Below, piece after piece: positions 21,675 through 32,680 of a stretch of 64,000 nt of DNA (its first letter is position 1; every line of letters begins with the position of its first letter). Origin of the DNA: Ixodes scapularis (taxonomy: Eukaryota; Arthropoda; Arachnida; Ixodida; Ixodidae); the NCBI RefSeq assembly GCF_016920785.2, contig NW_024609835.1:169814995-169878994 (forward strand). Reading direction: 5' to 3'. The translations under genes were made by a program, and so were the position numbers. The notes below the pieces were generated by a model, which saw only the letters and a program-made list of their open reading frames with translations, made no database searches and was not told the DNA's origin.

Positions 21675-22739
21675 CCAATGTGCGTGGCAATAGGAGAAAA
21701 GCATGTGTGTTTCAATGTCCAATCCATCTACTCATTCATTAATGCAACACTTCACTGGATAGCACAATATTTATACATGACACTGAAATATAACAGACAA
21801 ACAATGCTTGAGTTTGCAACAGCTTTTTTTATTTTTTCCTAACCATTGGAGAAAAAAGTGCAATAAAATCTTGACTTGAAAATATTTGTTTTCAGACCAA
21901 CATTGGAACCCCAGTAAAATAGATCTTTGCAGGAGCAAAAAGTGATGTAATTTTTTACATTACTTTAATAAATAGCATAAAGAAAGAGGAACTGCATGTT
22001 GCAATTACAAAATGAAAAAAAAAAAGATTGTGGCAGTAGAAAACAGCACAAGCAATAATAAAGAAATAATTATTAACTAGTGCTAAGTGGAAAGAATAGT
22101 AGTGAAAGGACTACATAAATATTCAATGCATCTTAAAACACGAGGCCATATGTTGAGTGCGAAATCCCAGCCCCCTTCAACTGAGTTCATCGAATTTGCA
22201 ATGAAATATTTTACCCCTACTGCTAGATGACCTACTCTGAAGCCCGGTGGCTTCAATATATATGACAATTTTACATCACCCAACTTTATTAATTACTCGT
22301 CTTCATAGCGCCTAATGGCACAGCAAAGTGAATCTAACTAAACCTCCAACTCTAAATATTAGTTGAGTTGGATTCGGATCAGATTGGCGACGACAACGGG
22401 AAGGGGGAAGCGAAGGAGACAAAGATGAGAATGATCTACTGAATAATGTAGAATAAATCAACGTTTTAGATTAACCAATGAGTTTGTAATGCCAATATAG
22501 GAATCATTACATTAGTTATAGCTATTAACTGTAGGATATCACCGCACAATGGTATATCTCATTATCTGCAGGTCGGTGTGCCGTACAAATGGCAACCAGC
22601 ATGTAGTTTTGAAACGCCGCTGTTGGCACAGAATTGCTAAAAGGGTCTATTGCATCCCACAGTGCACTAAAAAAATTGCAATTAAAAACAGAAAAAGAAT
22701 GAACATGGCCCAAAGGGCAAACCTGAGCTTTCAGATTGC
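21675..22739. other. AT-rich DNA inside the Harbinger element, no gene
   Basis: Lies between the converging MADF and transposase genes. Several A and T runs; no coding signal. Confidence 0.4.
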
Positions 22740-23105
22740 TTAGCGCTGCAGTACAGCATCTTGCCAAGAAACCTTACCTGCAGGACTATTGAAGTACTGC
22801 ATGTAAAGGTCTCTGACATAACGGGCCGTAAGGGCAAAGCTCCGAGCTAGAACTCTGGCCACTTGCATCGGTGGCTGCACAAGGAGCCTGCGCGGCCGCC
22901 TTTCCTTTGTCCAGCTGCATTGATGTAGTCGGCGTAGCTTGCAGCGCAGTATGTGTCGTCTCCCCCATGTTGACTCATGAGAAAATTGTGCAGGACGCAG
23001 AGAGCTTTCACTAGCTCCTCTGCATTCTGCGGATTTTCCCCGAGCCTCCTCTCGAGAATCCTCCAGCGAGTCACCAAGATTCCAAAGGCGTTCTCGGCGC
23101 ATCTC
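22740..23105 (-). pseudogene. Harbinger transposase, last exon (catalytic Glu and C-terminus), frameshifted
   Basis: Acceptor AG at 23107-23106; the exon starts at 23105 in phase with 25159. It completes the conserved block RARR-CAENAFGILVTRWRIL, carrying the catalytic Glu (canonical RARRVVENAFG). Next come LCVLHNFL and a Gly-rich stretch. Near 22880-22900 the homology moves to another frame, which continues VRDLYMQYFNSPAGKVSWQ, the usual Harbinger C-terminus, and ends in TAA at 22740. The one- or two-base indel inactivates the gene. DNA cleavage and joining would be the role of the intact enzyme. Confidence 0.85.
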
Positions 23106-23547
23106 CTGTTACATGTGACAAAAGCAAAGAGCAAGGTCATTTCTTCAAGCCCATCTACACTTGGTGATAACCTATTTCTGCAATGAAGTGTGAGGCAGGC
23201 CAAGCCTTCCAAGTGACCTAAGGAGAGCTGGGCAACAAAAAATAAAGGGAAGGTTAGAGACATTATCCCCTCCTCTCTCGTTTACTTGCGTTACAACAGA
23301 TGAGCATCACTGAGGAGAGAGAGCGAAGGGAACTTTCTTTTGTCCACCCCCTCCCTTTGCTGTCAGTCATACAGAGAGTGGAGCCTTCAGCACTGTGGAA
23401 CTATGCTAGCCTTGACAACGTAACACAAAAATTTTACCCCATTAAAGACATTTTAGCATACAAATAAACCTTCCCAAAGTTTCTGCAAAGGGTATGAATA
23501 CAGTTAAAATGTTGGCATTGGAATCTAGAAGTAAAAAATTGACCTCA

Positions 23548-23583
23548 AAAGTCTGCACTCCTTGATCAAGGAGTGCAGACTTT
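23548..23583. repeat. 36-bp perfect palindrome
   Basis: Half-site AAAGTCTGCACTCCTTGA is followed at once by its exact reverse complement, with no spacer. Lies in the last transposase intron. Confidence 0.95.
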
Positions 23584-25158
23584 CAAACAACCATATGTGC
23601 AAAGTGAACAAGAACTGTCATCCGACTCAAGAAATAACTAGTGCAATCAACCATTTTCTGGTGATTGTGGTGTTCAGCATTAATTTCTTTATGTGCACGT
23701 AAGAATCGGTAGCGAGTTAGTTTTCAAATAATTAGTTGTCACACGCGTTAGAATCGTGCAAATACGGTACATAACAATTATTAGAAAAGTTTGTATGTTT
23801 TGCAACTGCATCATTACAAGACTGGAAAGGTTCCTTTGCTCTTTTAATGCGTGGAATACATAATAATAAAAAAACCTCATTCTAGAAATTTATCCGTCCT
23901 CACATAGCCACACCTACCCGTCCATCCTTTCCTCTTAGGAAATGCATTCCATGCAATGGACTTGCAAACAAAAGTTGCCGTTAGTTCTTTCCTTTTTATT
24001 CTTTTTTTATTTATTTTTTAACTTTCAGGTTTCTTGAATTTAAAAGGCCTGAGAACAACCACCTCACATTTTGCTAGCAATGTTAGACACTTTTATTGGA
24101 TGCGTTCTTGCAAAAGCTGAACCCTTACCTCCTTCCCTGGTGTTCGTCACCAGTTATTTGAAGTGTAACTCTTTTGGCATGCTGTATCCACTGTCGATGC
24201 AGACAAGCAGAATCATCCGAAAAAGGTGGCACTTTAATCAGCTGGTGACAAACATCGGAAGGCAGAGGAGGGTGTATATGTTCTGTTGAAAGTTTGCTAA
24301 GTTGGTATGTAAATTAGAAACCGCCCTATCAAACTATGTGATGAACATTGATCCAATAGAAAATCTGGAAAGATCCCACCTCAGTGGACATGTAATTTGT
24401 TGCGTTTTATGGCTTGCCTAAGCATTTTTCTGATGTTTTTTTTTCGTGAAGTGTACAACTACGTCTAATGAATGGTCATGGCGTTCACCTAGTCACCAGT
24501 TTTATATAGTGATGGCATGCAACAAACCTAGTGCCACTGTACCTGCCCTTAGAGGAAGCAGAGTAACGCAATTGTTTGATGCGTGCACTTTGCTGACAAA
24601 GCGTTCCTCTCCCTCGTCTTCCCCAACAGAGACTCCAAATATAATCCACTTAATGGGAGGGATTGACGGAATGCTGAAATAATAGACAATTCAAAATCCG
24701 AAGCTGGTCTTACCCTCTTGAAGACTATACTGACGTGAAAATGGTAAAGCATTAACATTTTGAAGTTTTCTTGCATTACTATGCAGAGTTGGAGCTTTGT
24801 TGGCATTCTCCACTAGTTGCTGACATCGCGTTCGAGTTTGCGTTACTTTCCTTTCTTCAGGAATATATACAGTGGCTCCAAACAAACCTATACCCATCAA
24901 ATTAAGGCATTTCGCACCTTGTACCACCCAAAAAAGGCAAGATGAAATGTGTACTTGGCAAGATACTGAAATACTCTACTTCACTTGGTGACTAAGGCTA
25001 CATGTTCAAGCTACATGTCGCTTCACTGAAACACCAAAGGATACGTGTGCGGAGCCAATCCCTCTCCTCCACTAGAGTATTATGAACATTGGAGTTGGCA
25101 GGTTGGCATTTAGGCACTAATATCAGATTAGCCTTACAGAAATTTAAGTTTGTGTCAC
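23584..25158. other. Transposase intron, no other feature recognised
   Basis: AT-rich intron sequence. Frames at 24071-24289 and 24446-24682 carry no known motif. Confidence 0.45.
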
Positions 25159-25466
25159 CTTGCTCGGCTGAGGCGGTAGTTGAAAATTCGCTTTTCGGCA
25201 TCAACTCCACGTCCAGGGTAAGGCCTGAGAAAATCTGGCCTGAGCTGGAAAGCCTCGTCCCCCACGAAGACACAAGGCGCAGGCAGCCTTGTATTGGGCA
25301 GCCGTAGATCCCGGGGCAGCCCCAGACGGCCTTCCTCGAGGAGTTGTCAAAAAATGGACTGCTTGAGGACTCCTCCATCGCTCTGCTTTCCGTAGGCACC
25401 GACATCCACGACCACAAACTTGTAGTCGCTGTCGACTACGGCAAGCAGCACGATGGAGTATGTCCC
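25159..25466 (-). pseudogene. Harbinger transposase exon with second catalytic Asp, internal TGA
   Basis: Acceptor AATTTCAG before 25466; donor AG|GTGACA after 25159. The exon reads GTYSIVLLAVVDSDYKFV then VDVGAYGKQSDGG, the block that holds the second catalytic Asp of Harbinger DDE enzymes, then LKQSIF, an in-frame TGA at 25349-25347 (codon 40 of the exon), and on through LGLPRDLRLPNT and FVGDEAFQLRPDFLRPYPG, all characteristic of the family. Upstream and downstream exons join in the correct phase, so the stop is the only lesion in this exon. Confidence 0.88.
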
Positions 25467-26084
25467 CTGAAATTTATGGTGTGTTATTCACGGGCAGCGT
25501 GCGTAGTCATAAAATAATTAATAAGAAACATGATTTTAGGCAATGTAAGATACAATAAACCTCCGAAATCTTTTTCCTATTTTTCAACAGTTCGACCGTA
25601 AACAATCAGCAGTTCGAATTGAGCCACAGCCACATGCGGCAGCATTATGTATGCTCTGTACTGAAATCATTAAAACTTCTTTGTGATCCAGTTGACAGCT
25701 TTTCGGATTGGGAAAAGTACAGAGAAAGGAGTAGCAACTTTCTACAGAAGACACCATGAAACCTTCTGCTGCATTACACCAGTAGGCATATCATTAACTG
25801 CATTTAAACAAGTACCAAGCTCAGGGGTTGATGTAATTAGTAGATGCTAAGAAAATTGTAAGTAATGCTACATGTCATGCAAGGAAAATATTTGTGTTAA
25901 TGAAAAGAATTATATGTTTTTTTGCAAAGATATTTTTTCTGTAGAGCAAGTACTATGATGGATGTACCGTAAAATACCGAGCGTGTGCCCTCGCTTGTGT
26001 GAGCACCCCCCTCCTATTTTACGAAAATTTTGATATTTTTGGCAATAATTGTATTGCCGCACGCGAAGCTGGGCAAGTGGGCAG

Positions 26085-26477
26085 CGCGCGCGTGGCCTAA
26101 CGGTTATCGCGCTTGCTTTCCAAGCTGAAAGCCAGGGTTCGATTCCTGGCCGCGGAGGCACATTTTTTGTTGAGTCTGTAAAGTAATGTTCTGGTAAATT
26201 CGAGAACCGTGTTGCTTGTTCGAGGTCGGAATGTTCTACACGCCGAACCTTCCACGCCGATTATTCCAGAAGCCCACACGTGTACATAAGGGGCTCCGCG
26301 TGGCGATCTGCAGCCAGTCTCGCCCCAGCGCTCGATCCTGCGGTTTCGCCGACTTCGACGCCCGCGACGCTTTGTTATTATCTTTTGTACTCTTTTATTT
26401 TTGGCACAAGTTCGCCACATTAAACGTTTATTTCTTCCTGTTCATCTGTTGTTTTCGGTCACCACCCGTGACAGTAT
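26085..26477 (+). mobile_element. tRNA-derived SINE copy 2, inside the pogo element
   Basis: A box TGGCCTAACGG (26093-26103) and B box GGTTCGATTCC (26136-26146), then a body shared with 21283-21674. It contains a TATA-like TACATAAGGGG at about 26282 and GAANNTTC-type words upstream of it, and ends CGTGACAGTATA. The head has better boxes than copy 1. Confidence 0.82.
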
Positions 26478-26655
26478 AAGCACTATTGCCCCCACCCTCG
26501 GTTTCCGTCGAACAAACTTACCGTAACCCAGCAGTGGTTTTTCTTTCTTTTATAGATTTCTTGTAGTAACAGGATTCTTTCATATAAAACAAAAATATAT
26601 GTTATTATTTAGCTTTGTTCTGGGCTCTTTTGCTGTGGCAGTGCTTGGAGGCAAT

Positions 26656-27899
26656 ATGAAGTCAAGCGAATGCAATCGAAGACGGAAAGGAGCCCGACAC
26701 GCAACCGCCATCTTCGCTTCGCCTGCGTCAAGAGCTGTTGTCTTTGTGCAGAAGAAAATCGAATTCGTGGAGTGGCATCGGGAAAATGGCAAGAATGTGT
26801 ATTTGACTTTGCGCCATTTCAAGTTGGACCGTAAGAAAATCCGCGAGCGGGAGGAGAAGTACGAAGTTTTAAAACTAAAAGAACTTTGGAAAGAGCAAGC
26901 TCCGGTGCAACATCGTAAACATGTACAAAACAATGGTTTGAATGGACACACCTGCGAATAGAACCAACAACCTCGGGGGTACAGTTTGGATTGCCAACAC
27001 CGGCAGTGCTAGGCAGGGGTTCACGGTTGCTTTGACAGCCTGCGCCTATGGCCACAAGCTACCAGCGTTCGTCATCCTTAAGGAGCCAAGCAGGAAGGTC
27101 CCAGCAAGAGCCTTGATGAGCCTCCATATACCAGGTGAGAACCTTTTTGCTTGCGACCTTATGACTTAGGAATGCTACGCATTGTGAGGTGCGGCCTCAC
27201 AATGCATAGCATTCCTCAGTCATAAAGTCGCAAAAAGGTGCTCACCTGGTATACGGAGGCTCATCGAGGCTCTTGCTGAGATCTTCCCGCTTACCCCTCT
27301 TTCTTGTTTTTTCATCCCTAGCGAATGTTTGCGTCACAGTTTCCAAGAATGGATTGGATGACAACCGAAAAGTTATACGGGTGGCTAGGGAGGATATGGG
27401 GCCCAAACATTGACAACGGGCTGCGACTGCTAGTGTTAGGCCAGGCGTCCATACGTAAGACCCCGGCGGCTAAAGACACAATCGAGGAGTGCGACACTGA
27501 CGTCGTGTACGTGCCAGCTTGATGCGCCAGTCTGCTTCAGCCCACAGACGTGTTCTGAAATAAGTCTTTCAAGGCCAGTCTTCGAAGGACCTGGGAGGCC
27601 TTTATGAAAAAAGAAAAGAGGACTCCGAAAGGCAATCTGCAAAACCCATCATGGCAGGACGTCCTGGACCTCGTAGCCGAGGGTGTTCTTCCGCCCCGTA
27701 AGGACCTGTCGCGCGTTTGTTCAAAGGGTGTGGCATCGCAAACGCGCTCGACTGGTCCGAAGAGGGCGATCTGCACAAGCGGCTCTCCGACATCGGTGCC
27801 GTTGTCTCCGAAGACCCTGACGAGCTGAAGGCCAAATGTCTGCATCTCACTTTTGGCTCGAACTCCGAAGAATCTTATTGCGGATTCGACAGCGAATGA
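26656..27899 (+). pseudogene. pogo/Tigger transposase, heavily mutated
   Basis: ATG at 26656. N-terminus: KKIEFVEWHRENGKNVYLTLRHF, the pogo-type helix-turn-helix. A stop at 26961 ends that frame with the CENP-B-like second helix-turn-helix missing, and the DDE domain starts in another frame: TPANRTNNLGGTVWIANTG, GFTVALTACAYG, KLPAFVILKEPS. An inverted duplication then interrupts the domain. It resumes at 27352 with WMTTEKLYGWLGRIWGPN and LLVLGQASIRKT, where the family normally has D in LVLDQA, so a catalytic Asp is Gly here. Further TGA codons follow near 27520 and 27556, and a frameshift near 27715, before the acidic C-terminus FDSE at 27899. Confidence 0.85.
27090..27292. repeat. Inverted duplication of a transposase segment (about 100-bp arms)
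   Basis: 27090-27189 and 27192-27292 are reverse complements with few mismatches, almost without a spacer, so the DNA can form a long hairpin. The left arm is the normal coding copy up to SLHIPGEN; the right arm is the same region copied backwards. It splits the DDE domain. Confidence 0.9.
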
Positions 27900-28228
27900 T
27901 GCGAACGCCAGACGCTCTGTTATGAATCTTTTGCAGATGAAAAAATGAATGCTATTAAATAAACTTCTTTTTTTTTTCAGACGATGCAGACTGGCTGTTC
28001 GTTTTCCGTTTTACTGGTTGCCATTTTGTGGACGCCATCTTGAATTTTGGTCCCGGTTCGACCAAGGGCCCCCTCCATATTTTGGAGGAATTTATCTCTA
28101 AATATAGGGGGGAGTGCTTGCCCAGTATTTTATGGTAATGTAAACACAGACAGTAATGAAAAGCCTTAGAATTCCATCCTTACAAAATGCGATGCATTAA
28201 AGAATGTAGCATGAAAATTGAGGCATAC

Positions 28229-28372
28229 CTTATAGTTGAAATACATGCTGCCGGATTTCGCAGGAGCTTGGATCATGATGTGCTTCCCGTCGACAGCACC
28301 AAGGCAATTCGTAAACTGCCAGCTCCTTCTGAAGGCCTCGGCAACCTGAAGCCACGCATTTGTATCTGGTTT
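28229..28372 (-). pseudogene. Harbinger transposase exon with first catalytic Asp
   Basis: Acceptor CTCTTTCCAG before 28372, donor AAG|GTATGC after 28229; 48 whole codons. Reads KPDTNAWLQVAEAF, W-F, then CLGAVDGKHIMIQAP, which holds the first catalytic Asp, and SGSMYFNYK, which splices in phase to GTYSIV of the next exon. No lesion is visible in this exon. It is part of the minus-strand gene running from 36558 to 22740. Confidence 0.88.
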
Positions 28373-29264
28373 CTGGAAAGAGACAGGATACAAGAACTTA
28401 AAAGGCTCACTTGGAGTTCCAAACGTTTCCATGCTTAATATTAGGCACACACACATAGTGACTAACACTCATATTTCCAGACATTGATTCAGGTAATCCA
28501 TATATAAATGTTTATAATGAAATACAATGTTACCCCTCAGGTAGCAGCTGTGCCGTCAATCTAAACATGTGGGCTTGCCAAGAAGGTTTCTCCCAGTCTG
28601 CCACAACCACTGTTGATGGGCTGCTTTGACGAAAATATCAGCAATTGCTGGTGGCACCAGATGGAACTAACCTAGATTTAAGTTATAAGTGCCTTAAATG
28701 CCTTGTTGCAATCCCACCCAACCTTAACACTGCCACAAAAGCGCTCAACTTTTGCGGAAGAGTGCTATCTTAACGGCTACTACTTAAGATACTTATCACA
28801 TGATGGGACCTATCCAACGACCAGACAGTGGCATGAGGAAATAGATGGACCACTCAAGTAGCTTCTTGATTGCCGAGTCTGTTTTGCAAGTGCAACAGTA
28901 TCAAAGAGCAAGTTGCAATATCACCGACTCGTTTAATTCCAGTCACTTGTTTCATTGCCAGAAAAGTAAGCATGTTCAAGGCAACAGTTTCATTTCTAAT
29001 ACATGTGACTGCAATGTGTACAAAAAACAAATGCTTTTGTAAAACACAAACACAAAGAATGTGACCTTGATAAAATAACTAAGTAATTTGCAGCTTCCCC
29101 TTTGATATCGGTAGACGACGAAAACAGACACAGCCATAAGTCATCCACCTGAGCAGTCCATATACTCTCCTCCACCCCGATCTGGTTATTGGGTACGTAT
29201 GATCACAAGATGAGCATTTGAAAATTATAGCTGCTAGAACAGCACATCTCGTTGAAAGTTTGTT
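28373..29264. other. Transposase intron, no other feature recognised
   Basis: Short frames only; unremarkable sequence. Confidence 0.4.
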
Positions 29265-30030
29265 GCTCCCGTGGGGGTATTATGGTTGGGCAGGACTGCA
29301 GCAAGCCAGTTTAAGGAACTTATACTTGTACAGTCGCGTATAAAAGAAACACGAATGATGGAGCTACAGCCTCTCGCTCTCGTCGCACCATTCAACGGTA
29401 GCCAGCGGAAGCTCGCGCACAAGCGCTTACTGTCGTGAGCTTCGAAAGTAGTGGCGGTGCCGAGAGGTCGGCCCTGTCGAAAATTGTGATTCGCACAGTG
29501 ATTTGTTTCAGAGTTCCAGGAGCCTTTGCAGAGTTGGCAAAGCGGTGGACGCTTATCACATGACCAGCAACACGTGCAGAAAGAGGAACAAAAAGAAAAA
29601 CATCCGCTTTATATTTATCTTGACGTGACATGATGATTCACGCTTTCGCGTGGGTTTGACTGTTTTTTGTGCGGCAAGAAACGCACAAACAAGAAGTGAT
29701 ACCATTTTTTATTTCTATTTAGACGTGTGGGCAGGCCGAGGCCACGATTATATACTTCGCATTGCTTTTCCAACTCTGCAAAGGTTCACCGCTTAGTGCC
29801 GTATGTGGCAAAACTCTGAAACGATCGAATCACTGCGCGAATCCCATTTTCCGACAGGGTCGGCCGCCCGGCACCGTCACAGCTCTCGAAGTGCACCATA
29901 GTCTGTGCATGTGCGAGAGATTTCGCTGGCGACGAGAGCGAGGCTGTCGCTCCACCTTTTGCGTTCCTTTTATACGCGGCTGTACATCGAATGCTGGTTC
30001 TAGGTTGGGCTGCCTCCGCTCTTTTTGATT
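29265..30030. mobile_element. Foldback element with about 250-bp imperfect inverted arms
   Basis: Left arm about 29280-29560 and right arm about 29765-30020 are reverse complements: shared words include GTCGCGTATAAAAG, CGACGAGAGCGAG, TCAGAGTT and CAACTCTGCAAAGG. The middle (29600-29760) is unrelated AT-rich DNA. Arms are noticeably diverged. No coding capacity and no clear target duplication. Confidence 0.65.
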
Positions 30031-30328
30031 TCTTGCAAAATCTGTTTTTCTACGGCTATGGAAATTATGTTTCACAAAGTGCGAAGACGTCTTCAGTTGA
30101 AACTACTGATCCCGACACCCAAACAGATTGTGCTATTAATAAGCACTGCCCTTACACACCCATTTATATGACCGTGCTGCATCATAACGTTGATAGGTCC
30201 AGACTTTGCATGCTGTTGATTAACTTTGCTTAAACACATGCACTTAACTGTGACACAGTGTCGACATTCTGCGCTTCACGCATGTGCAGTCACCTTAAAT
30301 AGGGCTCTTTGTAGGAAATGGTACTTAC

Positions 30329-30458
30329 AGCCATGTACAGTGGCTGCAGTCTTTTCCACAGAGCTCTGCAAGTGTCGCGAATAGCCGACCGTGCGGTGGA
30401 TATGGCCACTCTGAATGAGAAGGCAATGTCCTGCACCAGGTCACCGGATGACATATAT
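30329..30458 (-). pseudogene. Harbinger transposase exon, helix-turn-helix part
   Basis: Acceptor CCCATTGCAG before 30458 and donor GCT|GTAAGT after 30329. 130 bp: one base completes the Arg codon of the preceding exon, then YMSSGDLVQDIAFSFRVAI and STARSAIRDTCRALW, the helix-turn-helix segment that in this family reads R-L-TG-S---LA--F-VG-STV. The exon ends in phase 0 at LYMA and joins KPDTN of the next. No stop seen. Confidence 0.85.
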
Positions 30459-31374
30459 CTGCAATGGGAATTCAAAAATTTGGTTTTAAATTGTGGTAGA
30501 AGTTGTGAAACGAGAATTGTGATAATGAACATACTAATATAACGGAGAGAACAACTTGAATGTTTCACAGTTTGCAATTAATGAGTTTGTAGCCCAACAG
30601 TCGTGGTCAATTTGGTGTCTACTAACACTAAACATAGAAGGACTGGTCTAGGCAGTGTATGCTTAGAAGGTGGACAGCAGAGGTCCGTTAAGGGATACTT
30701 CAAGAAAATTAGAAATATTCCCGTCGTGTTCAAAAATAGGTTGAATATGATCCACAATACCCGTAAATGACAATCGCACATTTGTATTTTGAGCCTGGTG
30801 GCTGTATTTTTCGTTATAAACGGCCCACTCTGGCAAGCGCCCAAAGAAGGCCCAGCGGAGACCACCTGACATCCAACGCAATTGTGACGTAGGTCGTCTC
30901 GGGACGAGCAACGCTACGGCGAGGCTGACGCCGAGAGGATGGCCTTGTCGTTCCAGCCACCGAAGCGACTGCTTTTGTACGAATTTTGAGTGACGGGTTA
31001 ATCTTCTATAATTTTGTAGGGAGACAATAGCGACTTCTGCGACACACAAAAGGCATTCTCGGGAAGGGGGGAGTTCCTCCTTCCTTTCTTCTCTCGTCGT
31101 GGCCGGAGGCGAGACACTCACCGTCACTAGCTGTCAAGGTCCCTAGACGGGCATTACAAACGAGGTGTTAGTGATATCCACCAGGTGCTCTCTGCTAATC
31201 GTTTAATTAGTTTTAAAATTCCTTTTCGTGACTTTTTTTAACAAGATATTGGTATGTTCGATGCGATACTGCTCGTTTGAACACATATAGACCAACAAAT
31301 GAGCGCCGAAATTTCGTTGTAGTATCCCATTAAGTATAGGTAGAAGAAATGTTATGTGGCACAACAACGACTGA
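30459..31374. other. Transposase intron, no other feature recognised
   Basis: 30850-31130 has a CG-rich stretch with a 154-codon minus frame; part of it (ACGGGTTAATCTTCTA) weakly resembles 14711-14728, suggesting a shared old repeat. Confidence 0.35.
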
Positions 31375-31558
31375 AGCGCGAAACACATGTACGACGAAAC
31401 CGTTCGGTCCGACGTCCGATCAGGCAATACGACAATCGGAAGCAAGAGTTTTCAACGCTCTCCGGTGCTACGAAAACCCTCCCCAACGAAGGTCATTCCA
31501 GCAGTTCGCACGTTGAATCGCACGGTTTCGTTTCGCACGGTTTCGTGTGTTTCGCGCT
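31375..31558. mobile_element. Short Harbinger MITE (184 bp) inside the big element's intron
   Basis: Ends AGCGCGAAACACA and TGTGTTTCGCGCT are exact inverted repeats, and the subterminal ACGACGAAACCG block matches the left end of the large element at 18778. Flanks are TGA and TTA, so the 3-bp target site is not intact or has mutated. Confidence 0.75.
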
Positions 31559-31721
31559 TTATGGATGTGACACACTGATGAGTGGACCCAATATTCGCAA
31601 CATCTACTCGAAAATGCATAAAACTGTAAAAGTATGTTCTAGAATGTGCTGAGAATCCCAAATAAGCATGCATGCACCTTCCTTAATATGTCCACACACA
31701 CAGCCTGCTATTTGTTAATAC

Positions 31722-31754
31722 CTTAGCGTCATGGCCAGCCGCTCCCCTGGGCAG
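31722..31754 (-). pseudogene. Harbinger transposase exon, distal piece cut off by Gypsy insertion
   Basis: This 33-base stub, together with 36558-36428, forms one 164-bp exon. Joining them at the Gypsy target duplication keeps the frame open and yields the conserved ICPGERLAMTLR block (canonical I-P-ERLAITLR). The donor is AAG|GTATTAAC at 31721. The exon phase (two bases left over) fits the next exon at 30458. Confidence 0.85.
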
Positions 31755-31759
31755 ATGGG
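31755..31759 (+). repeat. Gypsy target-site duplication, left copy (ATGGG)
   Basis: ATGGG immediately before the 5' LTR; identical to 36428-36432. Confidence 0.95.
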
Positions 31760-31962
31760 TGTAACAAGTTAGTGGCGCCCCCCTCCAGTCCGCCCGTCTG
31801 CGGCCGCCTGGCTCGGCGGGCAACATTGTTCATCGCACTAATAAACGCCGTTGAGCGCACGCGCTCCAGTCAGTCATCGTCCACCCTCAACCAGGCTGCG
31901 TGTCGTCTCTTCTCGGCCGGTGCTTCGGCCCCCTTCGTCCACGTTCGAGAAAGATCGTGACA
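31760..31962 (+). repeat. Gypsy 5' LTR (203 bp)
   Basis: TGTAACAAGTTAG at the start, GATCGTGACA at the end, CTAATAAACG (poly(A) signal AATAAA) near the middle. It differs from the 3' LTR at two bases near 31917-31920. Confidence 0.95.
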
Positions 31963-31980
31963 CTGGCGACGAGGAACCGT
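31963..31980 (+). promoter_or_regulatory. Putative primer-binding site
   Basis: CTGGCGACGAGGAACC begins one base after the LTR; TGG at its start pairs with a tRNA CCA end. I cannot name the tRNA. Confidence 0.6.
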
Positions 31981-32059
31981 GGCACTGGAGGCCACCAACG
32001 TGCACGGTTCGGCCCACGCCGCCGAGAGAGTCGCAACACCGCCGCCCGCTCCTGTCGCC

Positions 32060-32680
32060 ATGCCGCTCTACGGGAGGCTTGAGCCGTTCGACGGAGATGG
32101 GTCCGCCTGGCCAGTCTACGAAGAACAACTCCACGTGTTCTTCCGGGCGAATGACACGCCCGAGGGGAAACAACGGGACATCTTCCTGGCCAGCTGCGGG
32201 ACCCGTGTCTTCAGCCTCCTGCTCGACCTCCCCAAGCCGGCCACGCCGCACGTCAAAACGCTGGGTGAGCTGCTCGCCACGCTGCGCTCGCACTTCAGCC
32301 CGGCGCCGTCCACGCTTATGGAGCGGTTCCGCTTTAACAACCGGAGCCGCCAGGACGGGGAGACCCTCGGGCAGTTCGTCGCTGCGCTACGAGGGTTAGC
32401 GAGCACCTGCGCCTTCGGCGACCAGTTGGACTCGCTACTCCGGGACCGGTTCGTCTGCGGCATCAACAACTCCGCCATGCAGACGAGACTCCTGGAGCTC
32501 CCCGACCCCTCGCTGGACGACGCGGTGAAGGCAGCGCTGGCGATGGAAGCAGCAGCGAAAGACGCCAGCGAGATAGCGCGTGCGGCCGGCTCACCGGCGA
32601 CGGAAGCGGCGGTGAACAAGATGGCGGCAAGGAGCGGTGCCTGCAGCCGCTGCGGTGCTGCCCACTCCCCGGTCACAGTG
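32060..32680 (+). CDS. Gypsy gag (capsid and first half of zinc knuckle), frame broken at its end
   Basis: Structural protein that packages element RNA. I start it at the ATG at 32060 (context GCCATGC), reading MPLYGRLEPFDGDGSAW; the open frame extends upstream only through non-ATG codons. The capsid-like core shows LHVFFRAND, FLASCGTRVFSLL, LRSHFSPAPSTLMERFRFN, GETLGQFVAALRGLA and LRDRFVCGIN, in the order usual for Gag of K02A2.6/Mag-type Gypsy elements. The knuckle begins CSRCGAAH and then the frame is lost: the next Cys of the motif is in the +1 frame. The gag frame continues meaninglessly to 33091. Confidence 0.85.

Larger units (their letters stand above)
25965..28137 (+). mobile_element. 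pogo/Tigger-type DNA transposon nested in a Harbinger intron
   Basis: Ends are inverted: left TACCGTAAAATACCGAGC, right (reverse complement) TACCATAAAATACTGGGC; the outer TA on each side fits the TA target duplication of pogo elements. Total about 2.2 kb. It carries a decayed transposase on the plus strand and has itself received a SINE (26085-26477) and an inverted duplication (27090-27292). Confidence 0.85.

Noticed and set aside
31851..32399. 182-codon plus frame overlapping the LTR and gag
   Set aside because: Overlaps gag in another frame; Arg/Ser/Pro-rich artefact of GC-rich sequence.
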